A stretch of DNA of 14,417 nt from Bacteroidota bacterium (GTDB lineage Bacteria > Bacteroidota > Bacteroidia > Chitinophagales > Chitinophagaceae): positions 1-14,417 of the forward strand of contig CANETM010000014.1 of the NCBI GenBank assembly GCA_947441205.1, read 5' to 3'. Of this stretch, positions 14,257-14,417 are shown piece after piece. Positions within the stretch are counted from its first letter, which is position 1. Every line of letters begins with the position of its first letter. Both the position numbers and the translations under genes were made by a program. A model generated the notes under the pieces. It was not told the DNA's origin, did no database searches, and was given only the letters and a program-made list of their open reading frames with translations.

Positions 14257-14417
14257 TTAATTTATATCGCCATAAACAAATGATTCCATTACACGAATTG
14301 ATTTAATGGCTTCTTCTACTGAACATGGATTTTCTCCTTTGCCTAAAAAATATTGAACTACTTTTTCGATATGATTTTGTTGTATGTGTTTTGGAGGTTC
14401 AAATTCAAGTACTTCCA
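14257..14417 (-). CDS. C-terminal end of a Gfo/Idh/MocA-type oxidoreductase, cut by the window
   Basis: The minus-strand frame is open from the right edge to a TAA at 14257-14259, giving 52 residues. They include E-F-E-P-P-K-H-I, then V-V-Q-Y-F-L-G-K-G-E-N-P-C-S-V-E-E-A-I-K-S-I-R-V-M, ending Y-G-D-I-N. The G-E-x-P-x-S-V-E-E-A-x-x-S-x-x-V-M pattern is the usual last helix of NAD(P)-dependent Gfo/Idh/MocA dehydrogenases. The Rossmann domain lies outside, so the family call rests on the tail alone. It precedes the mutarotase gene in the same direction, which fits deoxysugar oxidation. Confidence 0.7.
   Translation of the reverse strand, partial: EVLEFEPPKHIQQNHIEKVVQYFLGKGENPCSVEEAIKSIRVMESFVYGDIN

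Noticed and set aside
1..14417. CRISPR arrays, tRNA or rRNA genes, insertion sequences, phage or known defence genes
   Set aside because: No spaced direct repeats, cloverleaf-like sequences, transposase or phage-type proteins were seen on either strand.

Overview
This AT-rich window looks like a chromosomal segment of a Bacteroidota bacterium, probably a Chitinophagaceae- or Sphingobacteriales-like lineage (inference). The signs are exported proteins whose signal peptides end in A-Q, a Bacteroidota-type promoter (TTTG, then TAnnTTTG), TTA/AAA-rich codon use, and a gene set typical of that phylum: FucP-type permease, secreted NIPSNAP, S9 peptidase, secreted penicillin acylase, split YeeE/YedE proteins. 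There are no tRNA or rRNA genes, CRISPR arrays, transposases or phage genes, and no gap over 150 bases without a gene.

Left part (1-4078). A partial small envelope protein of Spy/CpxP-like appearance runs off the left edge and ends in a good intrinsic terminator. An exported or membrane-anchored M20 zinc peptidase (carboxypeptidase S/PM20D1 type) follows; its last codons and stop are tandemly duplicated as a 30-bp unit. Convergent to it is a FucP-family sugar/H+ symporter, divergent from a secreted protein with two NIPSNAP-like halves.

Middle part (4091-10241, minus strand). Three exported hydrolases read in one direction: a penicillin-acylase-family Ntn hydrolase, an S9 prolyl-oligopeptidase-type peptidase, and a class C beta-lactamase-type serine hydrolase. 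The last two overlap by ATGA and are very likely co-translated. With the M20 enzyme this makes four exported enzymes acting on peptide, amide or ester bonds within 10 kb, which suggests scavenging of peptides or acyl-amides, though the substrates are unknown.

Right part (10281-13903). A sulfur module is arranged around a divergent promoter. A CstB-like persulfide dioxygenase/pseudo-rhodanese/rhodanese fusion reads left and ends at a palindromic terminator. A TauE/SafE-type anion exporter and a split YeeE/YedE pair (PmpA-like and PmpB-like) read right. The divergent gap holds a perfect 11-bp inverted repeat with a 6-bp spacer (core AAGTGA-N6-TCACTT), very like a Crp/Fnr-family operator. The YeeE/YedE pair has its own Bacteroidota-type promoter inside a nested dyad. 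Together the genes could oxidise persulfide sulfur, export sulfite or thiosulfate, and move sulfur compounds across the inner membrane. No sulfide:quinone oxidoreductase or regulator gene lies in the window.

Right edge (13915-14417, minus strand). A RhaM-type mutarotase for L-rhamnose or L-fucose follows, 15 bases downstream, the C-terminal end of what looks like a Gfo/Idh/MocA oxidoreductase. This is the end of a deoxysugar catabolic operon entering from outside the window.
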